Below, one piece after another: positions 8,247 through 16,892 of a stretch of DNA of 40,326 nt. The stretch's first letter is position 1. Each line of letters starts with the position of its first letter. The stretch covers positions 1 through 40,326 of the forward strand of contig SCMT01000032.1 in assembly GCA_005502915.1 (NCBI GenBank), given 5' to 3'. This DNA is from Lysobacteraceae bacterium 2PB (GTDB lineage Bacteria; Pseudomonadota; Gammaproteobacteria; Xanthomonadales; Xanthomonadaceae). The translations under genes and the position numbers were made by a program. The notes beneath the pieces were generated by a model. The model did no database searches. It was not told the DNA's origin and saw nothing but the letters and a program-made list of their open reading frames with translations.

Positions 8247-9457
8247 GCGCTGCGCGCCTTGCGTCCACCTGCCCAGGAAGCGCGCGGCGGCGGCAGCAGG
8301 TAGTCGCGGTACTGCCCCGGGTCGCCCTGCTCGCCGGCCTCGGCGGCCTTGATGATGTTGTAGCACTCGCGCGCAGTGACGTAATGCAGCACGTGGCGCT
8401 TGCCGTCGTTGTAGGTGCGTTCTAGGTAGTCGTGCATCGCGTCCACCGGCGCGCCGAGCAGGGTGTCGATATCGTGTTCCTGGGTGCCGTGGGTGTGGAC
8501 CTTCACGAACACCCATTCCGGCCGCCCTTCGACGTGCACGCCGGTCTTCACCCACAGGTCGACGCGGGCCTCGGTCGGCGGGCAGTTCTTCCTGATGTCC
8601 GAATTCTCGATGCGCGGCATCACGCCCATGCGCCGCTCGCGCCAGTTCAGTGCCAGCGGGCCCTGCACGATCATCAGGTCGCCGCGCGTGCCGCCGCCGA
8701 CCTTCACCGGTGCGCCATGGTTGTGCGACTTCGGCGCGCACGGGTCGTCGGTGGCGTAGTAGATGCTGTTGATCGTCGCGGTCTGGGTGTCGCTGGGCGC
8801 CGAGGGCATGGTGTAGTCGGCGTAGCAGCCCAGTTCGCGCAGCAGGATCAGCTCGTTGTTCAGGCCGCACCAGCGGCCGTCGCCGCGCGAGTTGTCCAGG
8901 CACCAGTTGCCGTGGATGAAGCCGAACTTCAGCTCGCCGGTCTCCGGGTCGCGCGGCAGCGCGCCGTGCTTCTCGTGCAGCACCTTGCAGAAGCGCGAGA
9001 TCGACACCCGGAAGTTCTGCTCGGTGTCGTTGTCGTGGTGCAGGTGCACCTCGATCTCGCCGAAGCCGTCGCTGCACAGCGACGACAGCTTGTCGAGGTG
9101 TTCCTCGGCGTATTCCTCTTCGGGATAGAAGAAGCTGTGCTGCGGCGGGCGACCGTCGGCATCGCGATGCCTGCCGGCCATGGCCCGGTACTCGCTGCAC
9201 CAGCGGTCGACGCGGCGGCGCTGGGTCTCCAGGTCGCCGCCCTTCCACATCGGCTCGAAGTGGTCGACGAAGCAGAACATCACGTGCACCGGGCGGTCCT
9301 CCACCACCGGCGGGCGGCGGCGCAGGTAATGCCCCAGCCACAGGTGCATGTTGCGCTTGCGCATGTCGCGCAGCACCAGCGCGGACACGGCTGCGCCCAG
9401 CAACGCGACCAGGACCAGCACGGTCATCGCGATCTGGACATCCGGCATCTCGTTCAT
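8243..9457 (-). CDS. Uncharacterised membrane-anchored protein, NodB-like motifs
   Basis: 404 residues. One N-terminal hydrophobic segment (about residues 9-29) is followed by a basic stretch, suggesting a signal anchor. The rest is soluble and histidine/aspartate-rich: FCFVDHFEPMW (D65, H66, E68), YPEEEY, EVHLHHDND (H138, H140, H141, D142) and FIHGNWCLDNS (H182). The spacing of an Asp/His/Glu cluster near the start, an HxHHD motif and a later His recalls the metal site of carbohydrate deacetylases, but no TFDDG motif is present, so I do not assign that activity. It lies between a deacetylase and a glycosyltransferase in the polysaccharide operon and overlaps the latter by four bases. A carbohydrate-active role is an inference from context. 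Confidence 0.75.
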   Translation of the reverse strand: MNEMPDVQIAMTVLVLVALLGAAVSALVLRDMRKRNMHLWLGHYLRRRPPVVEDRPVHVMFCFVDHFEPMWKGGDLETQRRRVDRWCSEYRAMAGRHRDADGRPPQHSFFYPEEEYAEEHLDKLSSLCSDGFGEIEVHLHHDNDTEQNFRVSISRFCKVLHEKHGALPRDPETGELKFGFIHGNWCLDNSRGDGRWCGLNNELILLRELGCYADYTMPSAPSDTQTATINSIYYATDDPCAPKSHNHGAPVKVGGGTRGDLMIVQGPLALNWRERRMGVMPRIENSDIRKNCPPTEARVDLWVKTGVHVEGRPEWVFVKVHTHGTQEHDIDTLLGAPVDAMHDYLERTYNDGKRHVLHYVTARECYNIIKAAEAGEQGDPGQYRDYLLPPPRASWAGGRKARSA

Positions 9458-9515
9458 GCATTTCCCCCTGCCTGCGGCATCGTGGCTTCCCCCGTGTCGC
9501 GCATCGTTCCCGGCC

Positions 9516-10151
9516 TCATGCGGAGGCCAGCGGTTCGAACGCGAAGCCGTCCGCCTGCCACAGCGGCAACAGCGTTTCCAGCATCTGCAGCGACAGCCCG
9601 CCGTCGTCGTGCATCAGCAGGATGTCGCCCGCGCGCGGCGGGTGCCTGCGCGCGACCTCGACCAGCGTTTCCGCCGGCCGCTGGCTGTAATCCAGGCTGT
9701 CGTACGACCAGAACGCGATGCGACGACCGCGACGGATGCAGTCCAGCAGCATCGGCAGCGGCATCACCCCGCGCGGTGGCCGGAAATCGTGCCTCGCCTG
9801 CCCGTCGAAGCGCGCGAGCAGGCGCTCGGTGTGCTCGATCTCGCGGCGCTGCTCGGCCAGCGGCAACCGGTCGAAATGCTGATGGCTCCAGGAATGGTTG
9901 CCCAGCGCATGCCCCTCGGACACGATCCGCCGCACCAGCTCGGCATGGCGCTCGACCTGCTGGCCGATCAGGTAGAAGGTCGCGCGCACGCGATGCTTCG
10001 CCAGCAGGTCCAGCAGGACCGGCGTGTGTTCCGGGTGCGGGCCATCGTCGAAGGTCAGGTACAGCACGCGTCGACGCCGGCTGCCGCGGGTCAGGACCCA
10101 TCGGGTCGGCAACCATTGCAGCACCTGCAGTTTCTTGGGACGTGGATTCAT
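9516..10151 (-). CDS. Polysaccharide deacetylase (NodB/CE4 family)
   Basis: 211 residues. A complete CE4 set of motifs is visible: YLTFDDGPHP (D35, D36), GNHSWSHQHF (H86, H90), FRPPRG (123-128), SYDSLDY and LLMHDDGG (H181). These residues bind the metal and catalyse removal of N- or O-acetyl groups. There is no obvious signal peptide, so it may act on a lipid-linked or nucleotide-linked sugar in the cytoplasm or be exported otherwise. I start at the ATG at 10151; a TTG 54 bases upstream would add an arginine-rich tail and has no ribosome binding site. Gaps of 73 bases before and 58 after are short enough for one transcript with its neighbours. Confidence 0.88.
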   Translation of the reverse strand: MNPRPKKLQVLQWLPTRWVLTRGSRRRRVLYLTFDDGPHPEHTPVLLDLLAKHRVRATFYLIGQQVERHAELVRRIVSEGHALGNHSWSHQHFDRLPLAEQRREIEHTERLLARFDGQARHDFRPPRGVMPLPMLLDCIRRGRRIAFWSYDSLDYSQRPAETLVEVARRHPPRAGDILLMHDDGGLSLQMLETLLPLWQADGFAFEPLASA

Positions 10152-10224
10152 GGGGAGCTTTGCTGGAAGGGAACGCGGATCACGGCCCCGGCCGGCCCGC
10201 GACAACGAAAACTGATACCGGACT

Positions 10225-11355
10225 TCAACCGGAGCCTCCCCGATAGAGCGCCTCGTAACGGGCCGCCATCGCCTGCACCGAGGCCTCGCGCAGGGCCCAG
10301 TCGCGCCCGGCCGTGCCCAGACGCTGGGCGCGCGCGGGATCGCGGAGCAGACCGAGCAGCGCGGTGGCCAGGGCCGTCGCGTCGGCGGCGGGAACGATCA
10401 GGCCGTTGCGCTGGTCGGCGACGATCTCGCGGTTGCCGCCGACATCGGTGGCGACGATCGGCAGGCCGCTGGCGCAGGCTTCGAGCAGGGCCATCGAATA
10501 GCCTTCGCTGCGCGAGGACAGCGCGAACACGTCGAAGCCCTGCAGCAGCTGGCGCACGTCGCCGCGATCGCCGAGGAAGTGCACCGCTTCGCCCGCCCCG
10601 CTGGCGCCAGCCAGGGCCTGGAGTTCAACGCGCAGCGCGCCGTCGCCGACCAGCACCAGCGCGGTGTCGGCGGCCTCGGCGTGCACGCGGGCGAAAGCCT
10701 GCAGCAGGGTCGCCTGGTCCTTGACCGGGTTGAGCCGGCCGACCGTGCCGATGATGCGCGTGCCCGGCGCCAGGCCGAGCACGTTGCGCAGCGCAGCGCG
10801 GCGCTCCGCGTTGGCGGCGGCGAAGGTCTCGACGCGGATGCCGTTGGGCACCGCCAGCAACCGCGCGCGCGGGCGCACGCCCTGGTCAGCGAAACGCGCG
10901 CGCGCCGCTTCGCAGACCGCCGCGACAACATCCGTGCGCCACATCGACCGGCGATACAGCCATTCGCCGCGACTGCGCGGCTGCGCGGCGCCCATGCCGT
11001 GGCGGGTATTGAGCAGGCGCGCCACCGGCGCGCCGAAGCCGGCCGCCACGGTGTGGTAATGCGCATTCGCGTTGTGGGTATGCACCACGGTGCCGGGCGC
11101 GGCGCCGAGCCATGCGCGCAGGCGTCGCACCGCGCCGAGGTCCAGCCCGGCGGCCTTGTGGCAGGCGAACACCTCGATCCCCTGGCTGCGCAGTTCGTCG
11201 GCGAGCGCGCCTGGCGCGAACAGGCAGGCGACGCGCGGGCGATGCCCCGCCGCCCGCTGCGCGAGCGCCAGGTCGATCACCATCCGCTCCAGTCCGCCGC
11301 GCTCGAGGTTCTCGACCACGTGCGCGATATCCAGCGATGCAGCGTTCGCGCTCAT
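10225..11355 (-). CDS. Family 4 (GT-B) glycosyltransferase
   Basis: 376 residues. The N-terminal half has LERGGLERMVIDLA, the glycine-rich acceptor-side loop; the C-terminal half has IIGTVGRLNPVKDQ, ALVLVGDG and SRSEGYSMALLEACASGLP, which carries the E-x7-E pair (E284, E292) that holds the nucleotide-sugar phosphate. GT4 enzymes are retaining and usually use UDP- or GDP-sugars. The start ATG overlaps the stop of the CapK-like gene by four bases. It probably elongates the repeat unit of the surface polysaccharide. Confidence 0.9.
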   Translation of the reverse strand: MSANAASLDIAHVVENLERGGLERMVIDLALAQRAAGHRPRVACLFAPGALADELRSQGIEVFACHKAAGLDLGAVRRLRAWLGAAPGTVVHTHNANAHYHTVAAGFGAPVARLLNTRHGMGAAQPRSRGEWLYRRSMWRTDVVAAVCEAARARFADQGVRPRARLLAVPNGIRVETFAAANAERRAALRNVLGLAPGTRIIGTVGRLNPVKDQATLLQAFARVHAEAADTALVLVGDGALRVELQALAGASGAGEAVHFLGDRGDVRQLLQGFDVFALSSRSEGYSMALLEACASGLPIVATDVGGNREIVADQRNGLIVPAADATALATALLGLLRDPARAQRLGTAGRDWALREASVQAMAARYEALYRGGSG

Positions 11356-12707
11356 GCCGGCAGCTCGCAGACGACGACACGGCGCTTGCCGCTGGGCGTG
11401 AGCGCGATGTGGTCGACGAGTTCGAAGTCGATGGCCACGTCGTCGCCGGCCACCTTGCGCAGGCCATCGCGGACCAGCGCCTGCACCGAGGCCGCATCGA
11501 ACCCGTCGTCGGGTACGAGGCGCACCTGCAGCGTCGCCGTTTCGCGCTGCACGACCTGGTACTGCTTCACGCCCTTCACCGGCAGGAACAGGTAGACGAT
11601 GTACTCCCCCGGGACCAGCCGGCCGTCGCGCAGGCGCAGCGCGTCGAGCTTGCGACCGTCGACCCTGGCCAGCTTCGGCAGGCCGCGCCCGCAGGCGCAG
11701 GTCCGCGCGCCGGGCGTGCCCAGGTCGCCGTTCGCGTAGCGCATCAGCGGCATGCCGAGGTTGTGCAGGTCGGTGAGGATCAGGTCGCTCGGCCCGGTCG
11801 CATCGGGTCCGGCGGCGAACTCCACGTGCAGGTGGTCGGCGTTGAGATGCAGGCCACCGCCGTGCTCGCACTCGGCGGCGATCAGCATGAATTCGCGGCA
11901 GCCGTAGGTGTCGTAGGCCGGCGCGCCGAACACGCGCTGCAGCAGTTCGCGCTGGTGCGGATGCAGGGCCTCGGCGGCGCCGAGGATCCGTTTCGGGCGA
12001 TGGATGCGTCGGCCGCTGCGCTCGATCCACTGCGCCAGCTCGACGATCGGGCCGACGTAGGACACGATGGTCTCGGGCCGGAAGCGGTCGATCGCATCGG
12101 CATACTCGGCCATGCGCCGCTCGTCCATGTCGAAGGCATTGAGCATGCGCCGGTTGAACGCGGCGTGGTACAGGCGATCCTTGAACAGCGCATAGCCCGC
12201 CGGTGCCGCGACCGGCGCGCCCCACAGGTACACGGTCTTCTGCCCGAGGTGCGCGCCCGACCAGGCATAGCCGCGGAACATCACCGCGATCCGTCGCTCG
12301 TAGCTCTCGCGCGTGTAGCCGAAGCGCAGCGGTTCGCCCGTGGAGCCGCCGGTGGTCTTGTAGTACAGGCCGCCGCGATGCGCCGGGGAGACCATGTCCT
12401 CGGTGTTGGCGCGGATCACCGGCTTGGTGAGCACCGGCAGCCGTGCGTAATCCTCGCGACTGCGGATGTCGCCGACGCCGGCCATGCCCGCCTCGCCCCA
12501 CCAGCGGCGGTAGAACGGCACGTGTTCCCAGCAATGCGCGACCAGGGCACGCAGGCGCTGCCATTGCAGCGCATCGATTTCGTCCGGCGACCGCCACTGG
12601 TCGCGCTCGTAGTCGCGCAGGTAGCGCAGGGTGTCGCGACGACGCAGACCGGACTCGTAGGCCGGATACAGCACGCGCCGGAACAGGGGCTCGTACAGGC
12701 CGGTCAT
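11352..12707 (-). CDS. CapK/PaaK-like adenylate-forming enzyme
   Basis: 451 residues, phenylacetate-CoA-ligase superfamily. The nucleotide loop is YYKTTGGSTGEPLRFG (TTGGSTGEP at 118-126); further signatures are YDTYGCREF, LTDLHNLGMPLMRYANGDLG and a small CACGRG motif, then a C-terminal lid domain ending TPSGKRR. True PaaK acts in phenylacetate breakdown, but this branch (CapK-like) is repeatedly found in capsule and EPS clusters. Here it sits between the flippase and a glycosyltransferase with 4-base overlaps on both sides, so a role in modifying the polysaccharide (for example activation of an acyl or amino-acid substituent) is more likely. Substrate unknown. Confidence 0.85.
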   Translation of the reverse strand: MTGLYEPLFRRVLYPAYESGLRRRDTLRYLRDYERDQWRSPDEIDALQWQRLRALVAHCWEHVPFYRRWWGEAGMAGVGDIRSREDYARLPVLTKPVIRANTEDMVSPAHRGGLYYKTTGGSTGEPLRFGYTRESYERRIAVMFRGYAWSGAHLGQKTVYLWGAPVAAPAGYALFKDRLYHAAFNRRMLNAFDMDERRMAEYADAIDRFRPETIVSYVGPIVELAQWIERSGRRIHRPKRILGAAEALHPHQRELLQRVFGAPAYDTYGCREFMLIAAECEHGGGLHLNADHLHVEFAAGPDATGPSDLILTDLHNLGMPLMRYANGDLGTPGARTCACGRGLPKLARVDGRKLDALRLRDGRLVPGEYIVYLFLPVKGVKQYQVVQRETATLQVRLVPDDGFDAASVQALVRDGLRKVAGDDVAIDFELVDHIALTPSGKRRVVVCELPA

Positions 12708-14254
12708 GTCGCGGGCGCCTCCGTGCGCGCATGCGCCCAGGCGAGCAGGCGCGCGCCGATGCGCGGGCGGCCGCGCAGCAGGCGCGCATGCAACTGCTGC
12801 ATGTGCGCGATGTCGTTGCGCGTCCAGCAGTTCAGCGCCAGCGACCACGGCAGGTAGGTCAGCGCGAGCAGGCCGCCGACCACGATCTCCGCCAGCGGCG
12901 GCAGGTGGTGGTGGACCAGCAGCAGCGGCGTCGCCGACAGCGCGGCGGCGAGCATCGTGCGCAGCAGGCGTCCCCAGTCCGGCGAGATCCCGCATTCGCG
13001 GATCGCCAGCGTGGTGTAGGACGCGACGTTGAGCAGCGCGACCACGGCGAAGGCGATCAGCGCGCCGCGCAGGCCGTCGACATGGATCAACCAGGCGTCC
13101 AGCACCAGCTTGAGCACGCCGCAGGCGATGATCAGCAGCAGCACCGCGCGCTGGCGGTCGGCGCTGATGAGCAGGCTCGACGCGCCCTGCGCGGTCGCGA
13201 TCGCGGCGCAGCCGGCCAGGCACACGGCGAACGCGGTCGCGCCGGCTTCGTATGCGTTTCCGTAGAGCAGGTGGATCAGCGGATCGGACAGCACCATGCC
13301 GAACGCGACCAGCGGCGCGGACAGCAGCATCAGGTAGGCGGTCGAGGCCGCGAAACGATGCCCCGCGACCTCCCGTCCCTGGCTGAGCGCGTTCGCCATC
13401 ATCGGCAGCAGCAGCGCGCCGAACACGCCGGGCACCAGCGCCGAGGCGCCGCTGGCCAGCTGGTAGCCGACCTTGAACTGGCCCGCCGCGTGCGGATCGG
13501 CGTAGGCGGTGAGGAACAGCACTTCGACCTCGCTGGACACGATGAAGCCGATGGTCACGATCGCGGTGCTGTAGAGCATCTGCCGGCGCACGCGCGGCGC
13601 CAGGTCGGGCGGCAGCGAGGGCACGTCCTCGCCCGGCGGCAGCAGCGGCTTCACCTGACTGCGCGACATGCCGTAGAAGACGACGCTCGATACCAGGAAC
13701 ACGCCCAGCAGCCACTCCACCGGCAGGTCGGTGGACATCACCGCGAACACCATCGCCAGGTTCAGCGGGGTGGACACCAGCGCCACCATGGCATTGATGC
13801 GGAAGTTCTCCAGGCCCTTGGCGATGCCGATGTTGAACATGTAGCCGGCGCGCAGCGAGATGGCCACGGCCAGGAACACGAACAGCAGGCCGTGGTGGAA
13901 GCCCGGCGCCACGCGGTGCCCGGCGATCCACAGCGCCAGCGCGCCCACCGCCAGGGCGATCGCGACGTACACGCGCTGCGCGCGGCGCAGGTAGGCCACC
14001 AGCGGGCGCACCAGGTGGCCGCGGTCGGCGCCGCGCAGCTCGGCGACGAACTTGATCGCCGCGCTGGCCGTGCCCGAGTTCGACGCCGCCACGCCCATGC
14101 CGACCAGCCAGATCACCGCGCTGTACGCGCCGAAGCCGTCCGGGCCGAGGTGCCGGGCGATCAGGATCGAGGTCAGCATGCCGAGCGCGAACTCGGTGTA
14201 CATCGCCACCGAGGAGAACAGGGTGTTGCGGAGGGTGCGCGCGCGCAGGGTCAT
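12704..14254 (-). CDS. Polysaccharide flippase (Wzx/MATE-like)
   Basis: 516 residues with about 12-14 hydrophobic segments along the whole length. The N-terminus (TLFSSVAMYTEFALGMLTS) and the following ARHLGPDGFGAYS are typical of oligosaccharide flippases of the MVF/Wzx group. It would move undecaprenyl-linked repeat units across the inner membrane. It overlaps the polymerase stop and the CapK-like start by four bases each, so its place in the operon is secure. The C-terminal ~45 residues are cytoplasmic, basic and arginine-rich. Confidence 0.88.
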   Translation of the reverse strand: MTLRARTLRNTLFSSVAMYTEFALGMLTSILIARHLGPDGFGAYSAVIWLVGMGVAASNSGTASAAIKFVAELRGADRGHLVRPLVAYLRRAQRVYVAIALAVGALALWIAGHRVAPGFHHGLLFVFLAVAISLRAGYMFNIGIAKGLENFRINAMVALVSTPLNLAMVFAVMSTDLPVEWLLGVFLVSSVVFYGMSRSQVKPLLPPGEDVPSLPPDLAPRVRRQMLYSTAIVTIGFIVSSEVEVLFLTAYADPHAAGQFKVGYQLASGASALVPGVFGALLLPMMANALSQGREVAGHRFAASTAYLMLLSAPLVAFGMVLSDPLIHLLYGNAYEAGATAFAVCLAGCAAIATAQGASSLLISADRQRAVLLLIIACGVLKLVLDAWLIHVDGLRGALIAFAVVALLNVASYTTLAIRECGISPDWGRLLRTMLAAALSATPLLLVHHHLPPLAEIVVGGLLALTYLPWSLALNCWTRNDIAHMQQLHARLLRGRPRIGARLLAWAHARTEAPAT

Positions 14255-15603
14255 TGGATCACCAGGAGGACCTTGACCACCACCATCAACCCGATCGTGG
14301 CGATGACGCCGATGATGGGCAGCAGCAGCAGGTCCTTGGACAGCGTGAAGTGGGGCAGCGAAGGATCGTCGCGGCGCATGTCGACGTAGTGCGCGACCAC
14401 GACGGCCGCGAGAAGATACAGGATCACCACGTAGCTGCGGCTCAGGAAGAACGCGCAGGTGAAGAACCCGGCCAGCGACAGCAGCAGCGCCATCGCGATG
14501 CCGCGCCCCTCTGCGATGCTCGCGTCGCGGGCCTCCTCGGCGTCCAGCAGGGCATCGACGTCTGCGCCGGCGGCCTCCGCTGCCTCGATCTCGGCCTCCA
14601 GTACATCCTCGTCGCGCGCGACCGGGCGGCCCATGCCGCGCGAAGCGGCCCACATCATGCGGAAGGCGTAGAGGATGAAGGCCAGCCACAGCGTGTAGCC
14701 GATGATGCCGGTCTCGGCCATGACCAGCACGAAGGAGTTGTGCGCGGTGAGATGGTGGTAGTCGGAGTACATGTCGGGACCGACGCCGAAGATCGGGTGG
14801 CCGATGAACATCTGCACGCCCTCGTACCAGGAGTCCACGCGTCCCTGCGCCGAGGCCTCCTCCACGTCGATCTCGTTGAAGCGCGAGGGCAGCGCCAGCA
14901 GCACGCCCACCGCCATGGTGCCGAGCACGCCGGCGACGAACACGCCGCGCGTCTGCCACACGTACAGCCCCAGCACCACCAGCAGGCCGAGCAGCGAGCC
15001 GCGCGAATCGGTGAGATAGATGCCGTAGACCAGCACGCCGGTGACGATCCACCAGAACAGCCGGCGCAGGCCCATCAGCCCGCCGCGACTGCTCAGATAC
15101 GCCGCCATCGGCACGCAGGCCACGAACAGCATGCCCAGGTCGTTGGGGTCGTTGAAGATGCCGACGTACTGGATGCGCGTGCCCTGCGAGAGGCCGATGC
15201 CGGTCCAGCCGGTGCCCAGCTGCACCTGCTCGATGCCGTGGATGGAGATGATCGCCGCGCACAGCGAGAACATCGCCATGATCTTCAGGATGCGTTCGCG
15301 GCTATCCAGGCCGTTGGCGAACACCACGAAGGCCAGCAGCACCGGCGCGAACTTGTTGAGCTGGATCAGGGCGCCGCCGATGTAGCCGTTGAACACGTGC
15401 GAGACCATCAGCACGAGGAAGAACATCAGCAGCACCGCGTACTGCGGCGCGTCGAAGTTCTTGCGCGGCGAGAGCATCCAGAATCCGGCCGCGACCAGCA
15501 GCGCGATCGGCTGCAGCGGCAGCGCGAAGCTGTCGACCAGCTCCGGATAGTCCTGCGGCCGGATCAGCACCAGCAGCAGGTAAGCGAGCATGGCGACGAA
15601 CAT
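14251..15603 (-). CDS. O-antigen ligase/polymerase family protein (Wzy-like)
   Basis: 450 residues with roughly ten membrane segments. FNDPNDLGMLF, YLTDSRGSLLGL (DSRGS at 199-203) and the periplasmic loop from RVDSWYEGVQMF through GHPIFGVGPDMY to AHNSFVLVMAETG (about 255-299) are the signature of the Wzy_C/O-antigen ligase family. Next to a flippase and glycosyltransferases it is most likely the polymerase that joins repeat units in the periplasm. An acidic insertion of about 30 residues rich in A, E and D (near EAEIEAAEAAGADVDALLD) splits the last membrane segments. The start lies 3 bases after the deacetylase stop. Confidence 0.88.
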   Translation of the reverse strand: MFVAMLAYLLLVLIRPQDYPELVDSFALPLQPIALLVAAGFWMLSPRKNFDAPQYAVLLMFFLVLMVSHVFNGYIGGALIQLNKFAPVLLAFVVFANGLDSRERILKIMAMFSLCAAIISIHGIEQVQLGTGWTGIGLSQGTRIQYVGIFNDPNDLGMLFVACVPMAAYLSSRGGLMGLRRLFWWIVTGVLVYGIYLTDSRGSLLGLLVVLGLYVWQTRGVFVAGVLGTMAVGVLLALPSRFNEIDVEEASAQGRVDSWYEGVQMFIGHPIFGVGPDMYSDYHHLTAHNSFVLVMAETGIIGYTLWLAFILYAFRMMWAASRGMGRPVARDEDVLEAEIEAAEAAGADVDALLDAEEARDASIAEGRGIAMALLLSLAGFFTCAFFLSRSYVVILYLLAAVVVAHYVDMRRDDPSLPHFTLSKDLLLLPIIGVIATIGLMVVVKVLLVIQ

Positions 15604-15606
15604 GCG

Positions 15607-16707
15607 CTAGCGCCCCGTCTCGCGCGAGCGATGGCAGAACAGTTCGGGCAGCGAGAGCATGCCCTCGAACCAGTCGGCATCGACATGGCGCTCGACCGGC
15701 AGGCGACGCATCTGGAAGCGCGAGGCCGGCTGCAGCCGCTCGCAACCGGCGAGGTAGCTGCAGGCGATGCGGTAGCCCGCGTCGCGGGCCGCCGCCATCA
15801 CCGCGTCGTTGTAGGCATCGCGTCCGCCGACCGGATACGACATGGCGGTGACCGGTGCGCCCAGCGCCGACTCGATCGCCCGCTTGGAACCGGCGACCTC
15901 ATCGCGCATCGCCTGCGGCGACAGCTTCGCCAGCATGTGATGGTCCACGCCGTGGGATCCGATCTCCATGCCCGCTGCATGCATCTCGCGCAGCTGCTCC
16001 CAGCGCATCGGCCGGCAATCGGGATGGCCCGCGACATCGGGCAGGTCCCACTCGCGCTGCAGGCGATCGACCAGCGCCTGCTGGCCCTCGGCGTCCAGGG
16101 TCTTGATCCGGTCGAGCACGTGCCCGGCGAGCGCGCGCCGTTCGGCCAGCGCATCCGGGCCGACAGGCAGCGGGCAGTCGATGCCCAGCTCCGGCGCGTG
16201 CAGGCGCGGCTGCGTCGTGGTGCAGAGCATGTGCACCAGCCAGTCGTAGGCGTAGGGACGGCCGGAGTCGATGTGCCCGCTGGACACGAAGAACATCGCC
16301 GACAGGCCGGCCTCGCGGAGCAGCGGAAAGGCGATCCGGTAGTTGTCGTCGTAGCCGTCGTCGAACGTGATCAGCACGGCGCGCGGTGGCACGGGACGCC
16401 CGCGATCCAGGCAGTCGGCCAATTCGTCGAAACGCATCGGCGCGAAACGGCGGCGGACGATCGCCAGCTGGCGGCGGAAGGCCTCGCTCGACGCGCTGAC
16501 CAGGTCCAGGTCGAAACTGAAGCCCGCGGGCTCTGCCGACGGCAGCACGCGGTGGTAGGCGAGGATGCGCACATCGCGATGCAGCGCCGCGCGCACGCGA
16601 CCGACCACCGGCATCAGGCCGATGCGGCAGAGCAGGCGGGCCAGTTTCGGTCGGCGGCCGGCGGAAGGTGGCGCCGCAGCCGGCCATGTCGCGGATCGCG
16701 AAGTCAT
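15607..16707 (-). CDS. Polysaccharide deacetylase (CE4), first gene of the EPS operon
   Basis: 366 residues. VLITFDDGYDDN carries D116/D117, and MEIGSHGVDHHML carries the paired histidines (251-257). SYPVGGRDAYND replaces the usual RPP motif, a variation common in the deacetylases of exopolysaccharide clusters. No signal peptide is evident. I begin at the ATG at 16707; a GTG directly before it (16710) and a TTG at 16740 are alternatives, and an AGGGGG lies about 17 bases upstream of the ATG. It heads a run of eight minus-strand genes ending at 7473. Confidence 0.85.
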   Translation of the reverse strand: MTSRSATWPAAAPPSAGRRPKLARLLCRIGLMPVVGRVRAALHRDVRILAYHRVLPSAEPAGFSFDLDLVSASSEAFRRQLAIVRRRFAPMRFDELADCLDRGRPVPPRAVLITFDDGYDDNYRIAFPLLREAGLSAMFFVSSGHIDSGRPYAYDWLVHMLCTTTQPRLHAPELGIDCPLPVGPDALAERRALAGHVLDRIKTLDAEGQQALVDRLQREWDLPDVAGHPDCRPMRWEQLREMHAAGMEIGSHGVDHHMLAKLSPQAMRDEVAGSKRAIESALGAPVTAMSYPVGGRDAYNDAVMAAARDAGYRIACSYLAGCERLQPASRFQMRRLPVERHVDADWFEGMLSLPELFCHRSRETGR

Positions 16708-16892
16708 CACGTGTCGAGTCAAAGCCCCCTGATCCCGCAATCAACGCATTTTCCGCCCGCCGCAGGACGGCATGCGCGGCATTGTCCGCCCGCCTCACGA
16801 CGACGCGCGCGGACACCGCGTTCGATGCTTGCAATCGGGCATCGAACGCGGTCCACTGCGCGCCACCTATACCCACCGGGGGCGACGCGGGC
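16708..16892. promoter_or_regulatory. Divergent control region between two polysaccharide operons
   Basis: This 185-base gap separates the start of the minus-strand EPS operon from the start of the plus-strand operon, so it must hold both promoters unless they lie further in. I see no convincing -35/-10 pair in either direction; TATACC at 16868-16873 is the best -10-like element on the plus strand, without a matching -35. It contains the long inverted repeat listed separately. Confidence 0.5.
16815..16852. promoter_or_regulatory. Perfect 14-bp inverted repeat, possible operator
   Basis: ACCGCGTTCGATGC (16815-16828), a 10-base spacer TTGCAATCGG, and GCATCGAACGCGGT (16839-16852) are perfect inverted repeats. 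The centre is about 60 bases upstream of the J-domain gene start and 127 bases from the start of the opposite operon. The size would suit a dimeric regulator or an RNA stem-loop in the leader. Confidence 0.55.

Noticed and set aside
11352-12707. Phenylacetate catabolism gene (paaK)
   Set aside because: No other paa genes are nearby and the gene overlaps polysaccharide genes on both sides; the CapK-like branch fits better.
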